Shown in pieces: positions 43,752-52,559 of a DNA stretch of 64,000 nt; within the stretch, counting starts at the first letter, position 1; the number at the start of each line of letters is the position of its first letter. Origin of the DNA: Sphingopyxis sp. Root154 (GTDB lineage Bacteria; Pseudomonadota; Alphaproteobacteria; Sphingomonadales; Sphingomonadaceae); assembly GCF_001427105.1 (NCBI RefSeq), contig NZ_LMGI01000001.1:806001-870000 (forward strand), in the 5' to 3' direction. Both the position numbers and the translations under genes were made by a program. A model generated the notes under the pieces. That model made no database searches, was not told the DNA's origin, and saw only the letters and a list, made by a program, of their open reading frames with translations.

Positions 43752-44311
43752 AATGGCACATGCAGATCGCACTGGCGGGGGCGCTGATGGCGCTCGGCGG
43801 ATGCGCCGGGCAAACCCCGCTCGCGGGCAGCGGTGCCGCGCCGCCGCCCGCGACGGCTTTCGTCCTGTCGCCCGGCGACAAGATCAAGGTCGCGACCTAT
43901 GGCGAAGAAAAACTCACCGGCGATTTCGAGGTTTCGCCCGCCGGCACGATCGCCTTCCCGCTGATCGGCGAGGTCAAGGCTGCGGGGCTTCAGACCGAAG
44001 AACTGTCCAAAGCGATCGAGGCAAAACTCGGCGACGGCTATCTGCTCGAACCGCAGGTTTCGGTCCAGGTCGCCAATTTCCGCCCGGTCTACGTCCTCGG
44101 CGAAGTGAACAAGCCGGGTGAATATCCCTATACGCAGGGCCTCACCATCCGCGGCGCGGTCGCGAAAGCCGACGGCTTCACCTATCGCGCCAACGAGAAG
44201 CGCGTCTTCCTGAAACGCGCGGGCGAGGCCGGCGAGCAGGAATATCCGTTGAGCGCCGACTTCGCCGTGCTTCCCGGCGACACGATCCGCTTCGGCGAAC
44301 GCTATTTCTGA
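43748..44311 (+). CDS. Polysaccharide export outer-membrane lipoprotein (Wza/GumB type)
   Basis: A 187-residue outer-membrane export protein. The lipoprotein signal ends ALGGC with Cys19 as the lipidated residue. The poly-export domain begins FVLSPGDKIKVATYGEEKLTGDFEVSPAGTIAFPLIGEV, described here by its ends, and is followed by a SLBB-like segment (VYVLGEVNKPGEYPYTQGLTI). The length is that of the short GumB-like form rather than the 380-residue E. coli Wza. It overlaps its neighbours on both sides (ATGA upstream; one base with the acetyltransferase). It would form the outer-membrane channel with the co-polymerase at 31564. Confidence 0.93.
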   Translation: MKWHMQIALAGALMALGGCAGQTPLAGSGAAPPPATAFVLSPGDKIKVATYGEEKLTGDFEVSPAGTIAFPLIGEVKAAGLQTEELSKAIEAKLGDGYLLEPQVSVQVANFRPVYVLGEVNKPGEYPYTQGLTIRGAVAKADGFTYRANEKRVFLKRAGEAGEQEYPLSADFAVLPGDTIRFGERYF

Positions 44312-45036
44312 TGGATATGGCGACCGCATCGCTGACGCCCGTGCCGGCGTTCGAAGAATCCGTGTCCGACGAGAGCGGCAAGCCGCATCGGCGCGGCTGC
44401 CCGGTGAGCTTTGCCAAGCTCAAGGCGCTCCTCGCCGCCGATCTCTATCGCTACGCGGGTCGCGTCGGCTTCGGCGCCTTCGCCAAACATTATGCCTTCA
44501 CGCCGGGGTATAAATATACGGTGCTGATGCGCACGACGGGCTGGCTCAAGCTCAAGCCGGCCAAAGCTTTCGGCCTCTACGTCGTCGCCAAATGGCTGCT
44601 GCTGCGCGCACGCTATAAATATGGCTTCGCGATTCCCGAATATATGGAGATCGGGCCGGGCCTGTTCCTCAACCGCTTCGGCGGCTTCTATTTTCACGGC
44701 GACACCGTGCTCGGCAGCAACGTCAACATCACCCACGGCGTCGTGCTCGGCTATATGAACCGCGGCAGCCGGCGCGGCGCACCGGTGATCGGCGACCGCA
44801 CCTTCCTGGGCTCGGGCGCGAAGGTAATCGGCGGCATCCATGTCGGCGCCGAGGCGGCGATCGGCGCCAATGCGGTGGTAACGAAAGACGTGCCCGAGCG
44901 CGGCGTCGTCGGCGGCATCCCCGCGAAGCTGCTCTCCGATCAAGGGTCCGACGGCTATATCAACCGCCTCGCGCCGCCCGAATTGCTCGCCGCGTGCGAA
45001 GGCGCGCTCTACGGATCGCGCACAAAGTCCGGCTGA
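44311..45036 (+). CDS. Serine acetyltransferase-like hexapeptide protein
   Basis: A 241-residue left-handed beta-helix acetyltransferase of the CysE/WcaB-like group. The hexapeptide region runs from about 135 to 205, with GDTVLGSNVNITHGVVLGYM, GAPVIGDRTFLGSGAKVIGGI and VGAEAAIGANAVVTKDVPERGVVGGIPAKLL in order. The N-terminal ~90 residues are helical and basic. Its ATG shares one base with the stop of the export lipoprotein gene, so it is part of the polysaccharide run and probably acetylates a sugar rather than serine. This is judged from context. Confidence 0.88.
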   Translation: MDMATASLTPVPAFEESVSDESGKPHRRGCPVSFAKLKALLAADLYRYAGRVGFGAFAKHYAFTPGYKYTVLMRTTGWLKLKPAKAFGLYVVAKWLLLRARYKYGFAIPEYMEIGPGLFLNRFGGFYFHGDTVLGSNVNITHGVVLGYMNRGSRRGAPVIGDRTFLGSGAKVIGGIHVGAEAAIGANAVVTKDVPERGVVGGIPAKLLSDQGSDGYINRLAPPELLAACEGALYGSRTKSG

Positions 45037-45043
45037 TCGGGCC

Positions 45044-46342
45044 CTAAAGGCCCGAGAAGGTCAGCCCCACCGAAACCCGATTGTCCGTGAATTCGCGGCC
45101 CGCCGTCGCGCCCCAGCTCGCCTGGGTGCGCCGCTGCAGGTCGAAGCGCAGCGCCATCCGCTTGCTCACGAGGTACGACGCGCTGCCGCGCCAGGTCCAG
45201 CGATCGTCCTTGCGGTCGATATTGTTGAAATCGCGCTTTTCGAGCTCGCCGCCCGCGCTGATGATCAGGTTGCGCAGTAGTTCGTAGTCGGCGCGCAGCG
45301 TCATGTTGGTCGCGAGATAGCCCGTCGCGCCATTGACGCCGGTTTCCTTGATGCCGCGGTCGACGGTGCCGGTGATCGTCACCAGCGGGGTGAGGAAATA
45401 GGCGATCTCGCCGCGCACAAGGAGGCCCGAGACGTCCTCGAACTCGACCGGCCGGTAGTCCTGCTGGAAATAGCCGAGCCGCAGCGCCCCGCGCGCCTTG
45501 CGGCCCAGTTCGAAACTCGCGCCACCGGCCAGCTCGAACCCTTTGGAATCGCGTGCCGGCACCGGGCCGATGCGCTCGCGATAATCGCGCTTATTGAGCG
45601 AGCCCGCGACGAACAGCGCGATGCTCGGGCTCAGCGCATATTCGCCGACGGCGGTGCCGGTGTAGGTCGTATGATCGCGAAAATCCTGGTCGATCGGGTC
45701 GTCGAGCGGCGTCACACTGTCGCTGTAATTGCGATTCTCGACGTCGACGACGCCGCGCACGCGCAGCCGGTTGAATACATGCGTATAGGTCGCCGTCCCC
45801 CCGCTCAGCGTGAAGCGCACCGGCCGCGACGCTTGCGTCGGACTATCGGGCGACACGCGTTCCTGGCTGTAGCGCCCGTTGCGCAGCGTCAGGTTCAGCG
45901 TGTCCGACTTGCTAATCGTGTAAAGCGCGCCCGCATTCACGGAATATTGGGTGGCGTTCTCACTCGCACGGCTGGCGTAGCGCAGCAGGTCGAGCTCACC
46001 GTCGAGCGACAGCTTGAGGGTCGGCGAAGGCCGCACCAGCGAAACGCGCGGGCGAATGCGCAGATAGGCATCGCCGATCCGGTCATTCTCCTGCGCATAG
46101 AGATTGTCGTCATATCCGGCGCCGATCGCCATGCGCGGCATCAGTTCGAGCACGCCGAGCTGGATCGGCTCGGGCGTATAATCGGGCCGGCGGCGTTCCA
46201 GCACGCCGATATTGCGGTCGCGCCCGAAGCTGTTCTCGCTCGAAACCGATCCGAGTCCGTCGGTCGCGTCGGATTGCTGGGCGAGCGTGGGCACTGCGAG
46301 GCAGCAGCTGCCGAGCAGCGCAAAGGTGATTGCGCGCTTCAT
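45044..46342 (-). CDS. Outer-membrane beta-barrel protein of the polysaccharide locus
   Basis: A 432-residue outer-membrane protein. The signal peptide ends VPTLAQ (about 21). Alternating hydrophobic strands follow, such as LKLSLDGELDLLRYAS, TLNLTLRNGRY and VRGVVDVENRNY, ending in RVSVGLTFSGL. This layout matches the 'outer membrane beta-barrel' BBP2/EpsL-like proteins of polysaccharide clusters, which may guide the polymer through the outer membrane. The ATG at 46342 overlaps the upstream phosphatase stop by ATGA. An upstream in-frame start adds 26 residues without a signal. Confidence 0.85.
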   Translation of the reverse strand: MKRAITFALLGSCCLAVPTLAQQSDATDGLGSVSSENSFGRDRNIGVLERRRPDYTPEPIQLGVLELMPRMAIGAGYDDNLYAQENDRIGDAYLRIRPRVSLVRPSPTLKLSLDGELDLLRYASRASENATQYSVNAGALYTISKSDTLNLTLRNGRYSQERVSPDSPTQASRPVRFTLSGGTATYTHVFNRLRVRGVVDVENRNYSDSVTPLDDPIDQDFRDHTTYTGTAVGEYALSPSIALFVAGSLNKRDYRERIGPVPARDSKGFELAGGASFELGRKARGALRLGYFQQDYRPVEFEDVSGLLVRGEIAYFLTPLVTITGTVDRGIKETGVNGATGYLATNMTLRADYELLRNLIISAGGELEKRDFNNIDRKDDRWTWRGSASYLVSKRMALRFDLQRRTQASWGATAGREFTDNRVSVGLTFSGL

Positions 46343-47256
46343 CGGCGCGCCAGCGTCACAAGGATCGGCACATGGTCCGACCCGGTGGCGGGCAACCGCT
46401 GCGCCGACACCAGTCTCCAATCGGGTCCGGCATAAAGCTGGTCGATCGGCAGCACGGGAAAAGCCCGCGGCCAGCTAGGCAGCGCGCGCGTCATGCGGGT
46501 GAGCGGTGCGAAGGCGCGGTCCTGCTCTCGCATCGCCGCGGCCCAGGGGGTGAGGTTCATGTCGCCTCCAACGATCAACGCGTCACGATCGATCCGTGCC
46601 AGGGCGCGCGCCACGTCGTGTCTGCGCACCGCCTGATCGCGCGACGTCGGCCGGGGATAATGGAGCGTCACCACGGTGAAGGGGTTTTCGCCGGGCTCCG
46701 CGACCCGCGCCCAGAGCATCGCGGGACCGAATTTGCGGCCCCCCGGATCCTTCAGGAAATAGTCGCTATCGTCGATCGGCCAACGCGAAAAGATGGCAAG
46801 GTCACAGCCCGGCGGGCATTTGGTTGCATGGGCGAAATGCTGGTTCAGCGCCGCCAGCATCGGCGCAAAACTGCCATCGACCTCCTGCAGCATCACGACA
46901 TCGGGCTTGGCGTCGATGATCGCCTGCGCGGTATCGGCGGGGTCGCGATTGCCCTGCCAGACATTGTGGGTCAGCAGCCGGATTGGGATCGCGCCCTTTT
47001 GCGGGGCCGGAATCTCGCGCGTCAGCTCGGGCATCACGCCAATCGCGACCGGCGTGAGGCCAACCAGGGCTGCGACGACCGTCCAGCGCAGGCGCGGCCG
47101 GGCGAGCAGCAATCCTACCAGCACCGCCACGCCAAATAGCGGCAGAAATGACGCCAGAACATCGAGCATCGGCACGAGCGCGCCGCCAAGCGACAGCCAC
47201 GCGGCGAGGCTCGCCCCGCCGGCCAGCAGGGTGCCAAAGATGCGGGCCAGCTTCAC
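46339..47256 (-). CDS. Membrane-anchored endonuclease/exonuclease/phosphatase family protein
   Basis: A 305-residue protein with three N-terminal hydrophobic segments (about 5-75) followed by an EEP domain (about 90-305). Markers are LLTHNVWQGN, VVMLQEVDGS with the metal-binding Glu, VVTLHYPRP, VGGDMNLTPW with the Asp/Asn pair, and the C-terminal GSDHVPILVTL with the catalytic Asp-His. The start is GTG at 47256, overlapping the glycosyltransferase stop by GTGA. The same fold acts on DNA, phospholipids, inositol phosphates and phosphodiesters; the membrane anchor suggests an envelope or lipid-linked substrate. Confidence 0.85.
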   Translation of the reverse strand: MKLARIFGTLLAGGASLAAWLSLGGALVPMLDVLASFLPLFGVAVLVGLLLARPRLRWTVVAALVGLTPVAIGVMPELTREIPAPQKGAIPIRLLTHNVWQGNRDPADTAQAIIDAKPDVVMLQEVDGSFAPMLAALNQHFAHATKCPPGCDLAIFSRWPIDDSDYFLKDPGGRKFGPAMLWARVAEPGENPFTVVTLHYPRPTSRDQAVRRHDVARALARIDRDALIVGGDMNLTPWAAAMREQDRAFAPLTRMTRALPSWPRAFPVLPIDQLYAGPDWRLVSAQRLPATGSDHVPILVTLARR

Positions 47257-48218
47257 GCGCGGGCGAGCAGCCGGTTGCGCAGGGCATAGCTCGATTGCCG
47301 GAGCGATGCGGGGATCAGCTTCGCGGCGAGCAGCAGCGCCGCGGTGCCCGCCCCCTCGGGCAGATAGAGATCGCCCACCCGGATCGCCGTGCGCCCCGGA
47401 TATTTCATCGCATAACGCGCATAATGCGCGATTTCCTGATTCACGAGCCGCCGCAGCAACGCCGTCTCGCGCGCCGTCGCACCGGCAATCATCCCGCGCG
47501 CGGTCTCGACCAGACATGGGACGTCGAGCGTCGTCGTCGACTTGCTGACCTTGTTTTCGCTGTCGCGGTGAAAGACAGCGGTGACGCGCGGATCATAACG
47601 CAGCGCCCCTTTCGCAAGCACCCGCAGCCACAAATCCTTGTCGCCGCCGCGCACCGCACGCCCTTCGGGGAACAGTCCCGCCTCGAACAATGTATCGCGC
47701 CGGACCGCGATCGCGCCCGTCCACATCGGACATTCGCGCACCGCCAGCCACGCCGCAAGAAAGCCGGCGAGATCGAGGCTTTGCGGCTGCTCCAGCTCCG
47801 GCGCGATCCGCTGGGGTTGAGAGCGATCCTCAAAAACATGGTCAAACCGCGTCGCCACCGCGCGCACGCCCGGGTCGGCGCTTATGCCCTCGGCCAGCAC
47901 CGCGAGATGATTGGGATTCCAGAGGTCGTCGGCATCGAGAAAGGCGATCCAGTCGCCGCGCGCCGCGCGGATGCCGATGTTTCGCCCGGCATAGCCGCCC
48001 GGCCCCGGCGTCGAGAGGTCGAGCAGCTGGATTCGCTCGTCGCCGATCGCGGCAACGATCTCGCGCCCGCCGTCGGTCGAACGATTGTCGACCACCAGTA
48101 TCTCGTGCGGCGGGAACGTTTGGGCAAATACGCTCTCGATCGCGGCGCGCACATGCGCGGCCTTGTTATAGAGCGGCATCGCCACGGAAAAACGTGGCGC
48201 ATCATGGGGAGGAGTCAT
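47253..48218 (-). CDS. Glycosyltransferase family 2 (GT-A fold)
   Basis: A 321-residue GT-A enzyme. The N-terminus has FSVAMPLYNKAAHVRAAIESVFAQT and ILVVDNRSTDGG; the metal-binding D-x-D is in WIAFLDADDLW; the acceptor-side GDKDLWLRVL corresponds to the ED motif. The C-terminal ~80 residues are helical. The ATG at 48218 overlaps the next upstream gene by ATGA. It would transfer a sugar to the growing repeat unit. Confidence 0.9.
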   Translation of the reverse strand: MTPPHDAPRFSVAMPLYNKAAHVRAAIESVFAQTFPPHEILVVDNRSTDGGREIVAAIGDERIQLLDLSTPGPGGYAGRNIGIRAARGDWIAFLDADDLWNPNHLAVLAEGISADPGVRAVATRFDHVFEDRSQPQRIAPELEQPQSLDLAGFLAAWLAVRECPMWTGAIAVRRDTLFEAGLFPEGRAVRGGDKDLWLRVLAKGALRYDPRVTAVFHRDSENKVSKSTTTLDVPCLVETARGMIAGATARETALLRRLVNQEIAHYARYAMKYPGRTAIRVGDLYLPEGAGTAALLLAAKLIPASLRQSSYALRNRLLARA

Positions 48219-49087
48219 CAGTCGCGTGCTGCCTTTCGTCCCCCCGCGAGATTGAGATATTCGCTCACCGCCACCCCGGCGAGCTCCAGTGTCAGCCACA
48301 TCACGGCCAGCCGCCGCCGAAACGACAATTCGCGCGAGATCGCCGCGCGGCGCAGCCGCCGGATCGTATCGACCGCCGTAACCCCGAGCACATGGACAAG
48401 GCGCGGACGCCGCCGGGTGCGATCCCAGCGCCCGCCGCTCAGCCGCTGCCGCTTGCGCACCAGCTCCGCGCGGCTCGCGCGCACCGGGTGGCGCACCAAC
48501 ATCGCCGACACATAGACGAGCGGATGACCGCTATCGCGGATGCGCAGCGCCATCTGGCGATCGCCGCCCGACTTCAATGCCGCATCGAACCCGCCGAGCG
48601 CCTTCAGCAACGCCGTCTCGCTCGCCCAATTGGCCGTCGCGCAATTGCCGCGCGCCGCGTGCGCCTGGGGAAAGCTGAACAGCCGCTCGTAGTCGCCGAA
48701 CACCTCGCGCTCCTGCGCAATCTCGTCGAACAGCTCGATCTTGCCGGCGAGCACGCCGAACCCCGGATTCGCCTCCGCCGCGCGCAGCACTTGCTCGAGC
48801 CAGTCGGGCGCGGGCTCGCAATCGGCATCGGTAAAGGCGGTGATCGGCGCGCGGACCCGGCCGATCCCCAGGTTGCGCGCCACGTAAGAGCCGGGCCTTG
48901 TCTCTTCGAGCAGTTCGACGCCCGCATAGCTGCGGGCAATGGTGCGCGTTGCGTCGTTCGATCCGTTGTCGACGACGATGATTTGATATGCCGCGCGTGG
49001 GAGCGTCTGGCGCGCGAGCGCGTCGAGGCAACGGCCGAGCACCTTTTCTCCGTTCCACACGGGTATGACGACTGCGACTTGAAACAT
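48218..49087 (-). CDS. Glycosyltransferase family 2 (second) with a C-terminal hydrophobic helix
   Basis: A 289-residue GT-A enzyme beginning FQVAVVIPVWNGEKVLGRCLDALARQT, with IIVVDNGSNDATRTIA, the D-x-D as FTDADCEPAPDW, and a GGDRQMALRI acceptor segment. Unlike its neighbour it has a basic region (about 210-230, RKRQRLSGGRWDRTRRRPR) and a hydrophobic helix (VMWLTLELAGVAVSEYL), suggesting membrane association. It is the first gene of the minus run of four coupled genes (two transferases, phosphatase, barrel). Confidence 0.9.
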   Translation of the reverse strand: MFQVAVVIPVWNGEKVLGRCLDALARQTLPRAAYQIIVVDNGSNDATRTIARSYAGVELLEETRPGSYVARNLGIGRVRAPITAFTDADCEPAPDWLEQVLRAAEANPGFGVLAGKIELFDEIAQEREVFGDYERLFSFPQAHAARGNCATANWASETALLKALGGFDAALKSGGDRQMALRIRDSGHPLVYVSAMLVRHPVRASRAELVRKRQRLSGGRWDRTRRRPRLVHVLGVTAVDTIRRLRRAAISRELSFRRRLAVMWLTLELAGVAVSEYLNLAGGRKAARD

Positions 49088-49310
49088 AGATACGCCTGTC
49101 CAGTGCCCCCGCGACGGTCCAATCGGCTGTCGACCGCATGCCGGTCAACAATATGCTGCACCTGCGAAGACGAGTTGCCCCGTTGACCGGACGACCGGAG
49201 CGCCGGTGCCTTCGCTCTCAAATAATTGCCAGCTACCAAGGATCGCGTCGGCCCGTCGTTGGTTCTGAACCGCGCAGCCATGCGCAACCGCAAGTAAAAA
49301 GGCGATCCAA

Positions 49311-50072
49311 GTGGGTGATTCCCTACCCGAATCGGGCAAAACCACCGAAGTTCTGGTGGTGTCGCTCGAATCAGCAGCGGCCCGCCGGGCGGCCTTTGCC
49401 GCGCGCGCGGCGGACACGTCGCTTGCGTGGCGTTTTTTTGATGCCTGTACCGCCCCGGCGCCGGGGATGACGATCGACGAGCCCGCGATCCGCAGCAACA
49501 AAGGCCGGCCGATGAGCAAGGGCGAGATCGGCTGCTATGCCAGCCACTTCTCGATCTGGCAGGACATGGTCACGCGCGGCGTGCGGCAGGCGATCGTCCT
49601 CGAAGACGATACGGTGGTCGACTGGGCCTATCTCGAACCGCTCGCGCGCACCGATCTTCACGCCGAGGGCATCGATTACCTCAGGCTCTACGCCAAGCGG
49701 CCGACATGGCAGCGCGTCGTGCGGCGCGACTTCCTCCAGCATTCGCGCGCGATCGTCGAGCTGGTCGGCCTCGCCTATGGCACGCAGGGCTATGCGATCA
49801 CGCTCGAAGGCGCGCAGCGCCTCGCCAATCATTGCCGCACCGTCCGCCGCCCGATCGATGACGAGATGGACCGGTCGTGGGCGCACGGCCTGCCCAATCT
49901 CGCGCTCTATCCCGCGCCGATCCTCGAAGCCGCGATCGTCTCGGACATCGGAAATTCGCGCTTCGGGCCCAAGGCAGATCCGCTCTATCATTCGGTCAGG
50001 CAAAAGGCCTGGCGCGCTCTCGAACGCGCACGCATGCGGATGCTGAAAGCGAGACGCCTGCTTGAGCGCTGA
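49311..50072 (+). CDS. Glycosyltransferase family 25 (LPS-type)
   Basis: A 253-residue GT25 enzyme. Markers are VLVVSLESAAARRAAF, WRFFDAC, MSKGEIGCYASHFSIWQDMV, AIVLEDDTVVDW with the acidic metal-binding pair, and GTQGYAITLEGAQRLANHC. The start is a GTG at 49311 with a weak ribosome site, so the exact start is uncertain by some residues. The 223-bp gap before it is shared with the divergent family 2 transferase and holds no recognisable gene. It overlaps the flippase by 11 bases. Confidence 0.88.
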   Translation: MGDSLPESGKTTEVLVVSLESAAARRAAFAARAADTSLAWRFFDACTAPAPGMTIDEPAIRSNKGRPMSKGEIGCYASHFSIWQDMVTRGVRQAIVLEDDTVVDWAYLEPLARTDLHAEGIDYLRLYAKRPTWQRVVRRDFLQHSRAIVELVGLAYGTQGYAITLEGAQRLANHCRTVRRPIDDEMDRSWAHGLPNLALYPAPILEAAIVSDIGNSRFGPKADPLYHSVRQKAWRALERARMRMLKARRLLER

Positions 50073-51543
50073 CCTCCCCGCCCGCTTCGACGACGGGTTA
50101 CGCGCGCGCAGTCGCAGCTCGATCGGCTGGACGATCACGCGTTTCCTGTCGGATCAGATCTTCTCGTTCGTCGTCTTCGTGATCCTCGCGCGCCTGCTGA
50201 CGCGCGCGGATATCGGCGCCTTTGCAGTGATGGCGGTGACCGCCGAAGCCTTCCGCATCATCGCCACCGCCGGCCTTGTGCAGACGATCGCCCGCAAGCG
50301 CGAGATCACCCCGGCCTTTCTCGACACCATCTATCGCTCGCAGCAGGCCTTCTCCTTTCTCTCCGCGATCCTGATCATGGCGCTGGCGCAGCCGATCGCG
50401 AACTGGATGGGCGCACCCGATATCGCGCTGCCGCTCGCGGTGATGAGCCTCGCACTGCCGATCTCCTCCTTCGGCGCCACGCATATGGCGCTGCGCCTGC
50501 GCGAGTTCGGGCATCGCACCACCGCGCTCCGCTCGGTGGTCGGCGGGCTGATCGGCGGCACCTGCGCGGTCGCCGCCGCCTTTGCCGGGCTCGGCCTCTG
50601 GAGCCTCGTCATCCAGCGCCTCGTGACCGAGATCGTCGGGGTCATATTGTCACGCGCCTCCTATGACTGGAAACCGGGCTGGCAGTTCGACTGGCTTATC
50701 CTGCGCGGCAACATCATGCTCAACGCCAGCCTGATCTATGTCCAGCTCGCCTTCCTCGCGACGGTGCGCGTGCAGGAAATGGCGATCGGCGCCGGGATCG
50801 GGCTCGCCGCGGTCGGTGTCTATCGCACCGCCTGGCGCACCGTCGAGCTGATCGGGCGCGGCGCGATCCAGCCCTTTACGCAGGTCGCGGTGCAGACGCT
50901 CGCGCGGGTCAAGGACGACCCAGCCGAGCTGCGCAAAGCCTATCGCTGGATGATTGCGCGCGCCTCGGCGCTATCCTTCCCGGCGCTTGTCGGCTTCGGC
51001 GCCCTCGCGCCGATCGCGATCCCCACCGTGTTCGGCGCCAAATGGGCCGAAGCCGGCCAGCTCGCGCAAATCTTCGCCTTCATGGCCGTGCCCTTCACGC
51101 TCAACTTCTTCGCCTCGCCCTCGCTCAGCGTACTCGGCGCGTCGCGCAGCCTGATCTCGCTCTCGACGACGCAGCTGGTCCTCGGCGTGATCCTGACGCT
51201 CGCGGCGCTCCCTTACGGCCTCTTTGCGGTCGCAATTTCCTATGTCGGGCGCGCCTACCTCACCTTGCCGCTGCAGATCTGGCTGCTCCGCCGCGCCTCG
51301 GGCATCCGCCCGGTCGACAGTTTGCGCGCGGTCGGTGCCCCGCTGATCGCCTCCTCGGTGATGGGCGTCGCGCTGGCGATCGCGATGCGGCTGCTCGATA
51401 CGCATCTGGCGGGCTGGCAGTCGCTGCTGCTGCTCACCGCGATTGGCGCGCTCTTTTACGCGATCGCGCTGCTCGCCATTTCGGGCGCGTGGCGCGGCCG
51501 TTTCCTGTTCCTGTTCAAACGCTTCAGAAAGAGCCCGATATGA
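50062..51543 (+). CDS. Wzx-type polysaccharide flippase
   Basis: A 493-residue inner-membrane protein of the MOP superfamily (O-antigen/exopolysaccharide flippase) with 12-14 helices. It starts with an amphipathic SSIGWTITRFLSDQIFSFVVFVILARLL and continues with the family's repeated VMAVTAEAFRIIATAGLVQTI-like blocks. It would move the lipid-linked repeat unit to the periplasmic face for the polymerase at 30190. The start is TTG at 50062, inside the end of the family 25 gene; its stop overlaps the pyruvyl transferase start by ATGA. Confidence 0.92.
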   Translation: MSADLPARFDDGLRARSRSSIGWTITRFLSDQIFSFVVFVILARLLTRADIGAFAVMAVTAEAFRIIATAGLVQTIARKREITPAFLDTIYRSQQAFSFLSAILIMALAQPIANWMGAPDIALPLAVMSLALPISSFGATHMALRLREFGHRTTALRSVVGGLIGGTCAVAAAFAGLGLWSLVIQRLVTEIVGVILSRASYDWKPGWQFDWLILRGNIMLNASLIYVQLAFLATVRVQEMAIGAGIGLAAVGVYRTAWRTVELIGRGAIQPFTQVAVQTLARVKDDPAELRKAYRWMIARASALSFPALVGFGALAPIAIPTVFGAKWAEAGQLAQIFAFMAVPFTLNFFASPSLSVLGASRSLISLSTTQLVLGVILTLAALPYGLFAVAISYVGRAYLTLPLQIWLLRRASGIRPVDSLRAVGAPLIASSVMGVALAIAMRLLDTHLAGWQSLLLLTAIGALFYAIALLAISGAWRGRFLFLFKRFRKSPI

Positions 51544-52538
51544 CCAAGAAGACTGCCGACCAGCTCGTCGGCGAACTCGCCCAGCGTTTCACGCGCGTGC
51601 TCGACGCCGTGATCCCTGCGGGCAAGCTCGCGCTGGTCGACTTCCCCGACCACTCCAATGTCGGCGATTCGGCGATCTGGCTCGGCGAGATGGCGTATCT
51701 GCGAAAGTCGGGCCGTCTTCCGGCCTATTATTCCGCGATCGCCGATTTCGACGACGAGGCTTGCCGCGCGGCGATCGGCGACGGGCCGATCCTGATCCAC
51801 GGCGGCGGCAATATGGGGACGCTCTGGCCCAAGCATGAAGCCTTCCGCCTGCACCTGCTCCGTACGCATCGCGGCCATCCGATCGTCCAGATGCCGCAGT
51901 CTATCCACTATGCCGACCCCGCCGCCGCCGCCGAAATGGCCGAGGCGATCCGCGCGCATGGCCAGTTCACCCTGCTCGTCCGCGACGCCCGCTCGCTCGC
52001 CTTTGCCGAGCAGCATTTCGATTGCGATATCCGGCTTTGCCCCGACGCCGCGCTGATGCTTGGCCGCCAGCGCCGCGACCCCGCCACCGCGCCGGTCTTC
52101 GCGCTACTCCGCACCGACCATGAACGCGCCGCCGGCGACGCCACGCTACCTGCGGGCGTCGTCGCCGACGACTGGCTCGAAGAAGATGCCGGCCAGAAAC
52201 GCCGCCTCCGCCTGTCGCTGGGGCTCGGCCGCCTCCTCACCCGCGATCCGATGGTGCAGCGCGCCGCGCGGCAGCAGCGTCTCGCCGAATGGCGCTTCCA
52301 GCGCGGTCTCGCGATGCTGTCGACCGGCGAGCTGGTCGTCACCGACCGGCTGCACGCGCACATTCTCTCGCTGCTGCTCGACATCCCGCACGTGCTGCTC
52401 GACAACAGCTATGGCAAGGTCGCGGGCTTCGCCGATCAATGGACGGGCGACTATGCGGGGCTGATGCGCGCGACAAATCGCGCCGAAGCTTTCGACACCG
52501 CGCTGGCCTGCCGCGCCCCGCAAATCGTGGACGGCTAA
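51540..52538 (+). CDS. Polysaccharide pyruvyl transferase
   Basis: A 332-residue cytoplasmic enzyme that adds a pyruvate ketal from PEP to a sugar. Markers are LVDFPDHSNVGDSAIWLGE at the N-terminus, ILIHGGGNMGTLWPKHE, VQMPQSIHY and the C-terminal VVTDRLHAHILSLLLDIPHVLLDNSYGK. The ATG at 51540 overlaps the flippase stop by four bases; a longer frame from 51042 lies inside the flippase and has no family similarity there. Together with uronic acids it would give the polymer a strong negative charge. Confidence 0.93.
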   Translation: MTKKTADQLVGELAQRFTRVLDAVIPAGKLALVDFPDHSNVGDSAIWLGEMAYLRKSGRLPAYYSAIADFDDEACRAAIGDGPILIHGGGNMGTLWPKHEAFRLHLLRTHRGHPIVQMPQSIHYADPAAAAEMAEAIRAHGQFTLLVRDARSLAFAEQHFDCDIRLCPDAALMLGRQRRDPATAPVFALLRTDHERAAGDATLPAGVVADDWLEEDAGQKRRLRLSLGLGRLLTRDPMVQRAARQQRLAEWRFQRGLAMLSTGELVVTDRLHAHILSLLLDIPHVLLDNSYGKVAGFADQWTGDYAGLMRATNRAEAFDTALACRAPQIVDG

Positions 52539-52550
52539 GCGCCGTCCACG
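52526..52550. terminator. Stem-loop spanning the pyruvyl transferase stop codon
   Basis: Perfect 10-bp arms, CGTGGACGGC and GCCGTCCACG, enclose the 5-base loop TAAGC that contains the stop codon. It lies between two converging genes (pyruvyl transferase and sugar transferase) and may end transcription from both sides, although no T-run is present. Confidence 0.5.
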
Positions 52551-52559
52551 GGGCGCCGC

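Noticed and set aside
51042..51539. In-frame upstream extension of the pyruvyl transferase
   Set aside because: It lies fully within the flippase gene, reads as a low-complexity Arg/Ala sequence, and the ATGA junction at 51540 gives a clear start.
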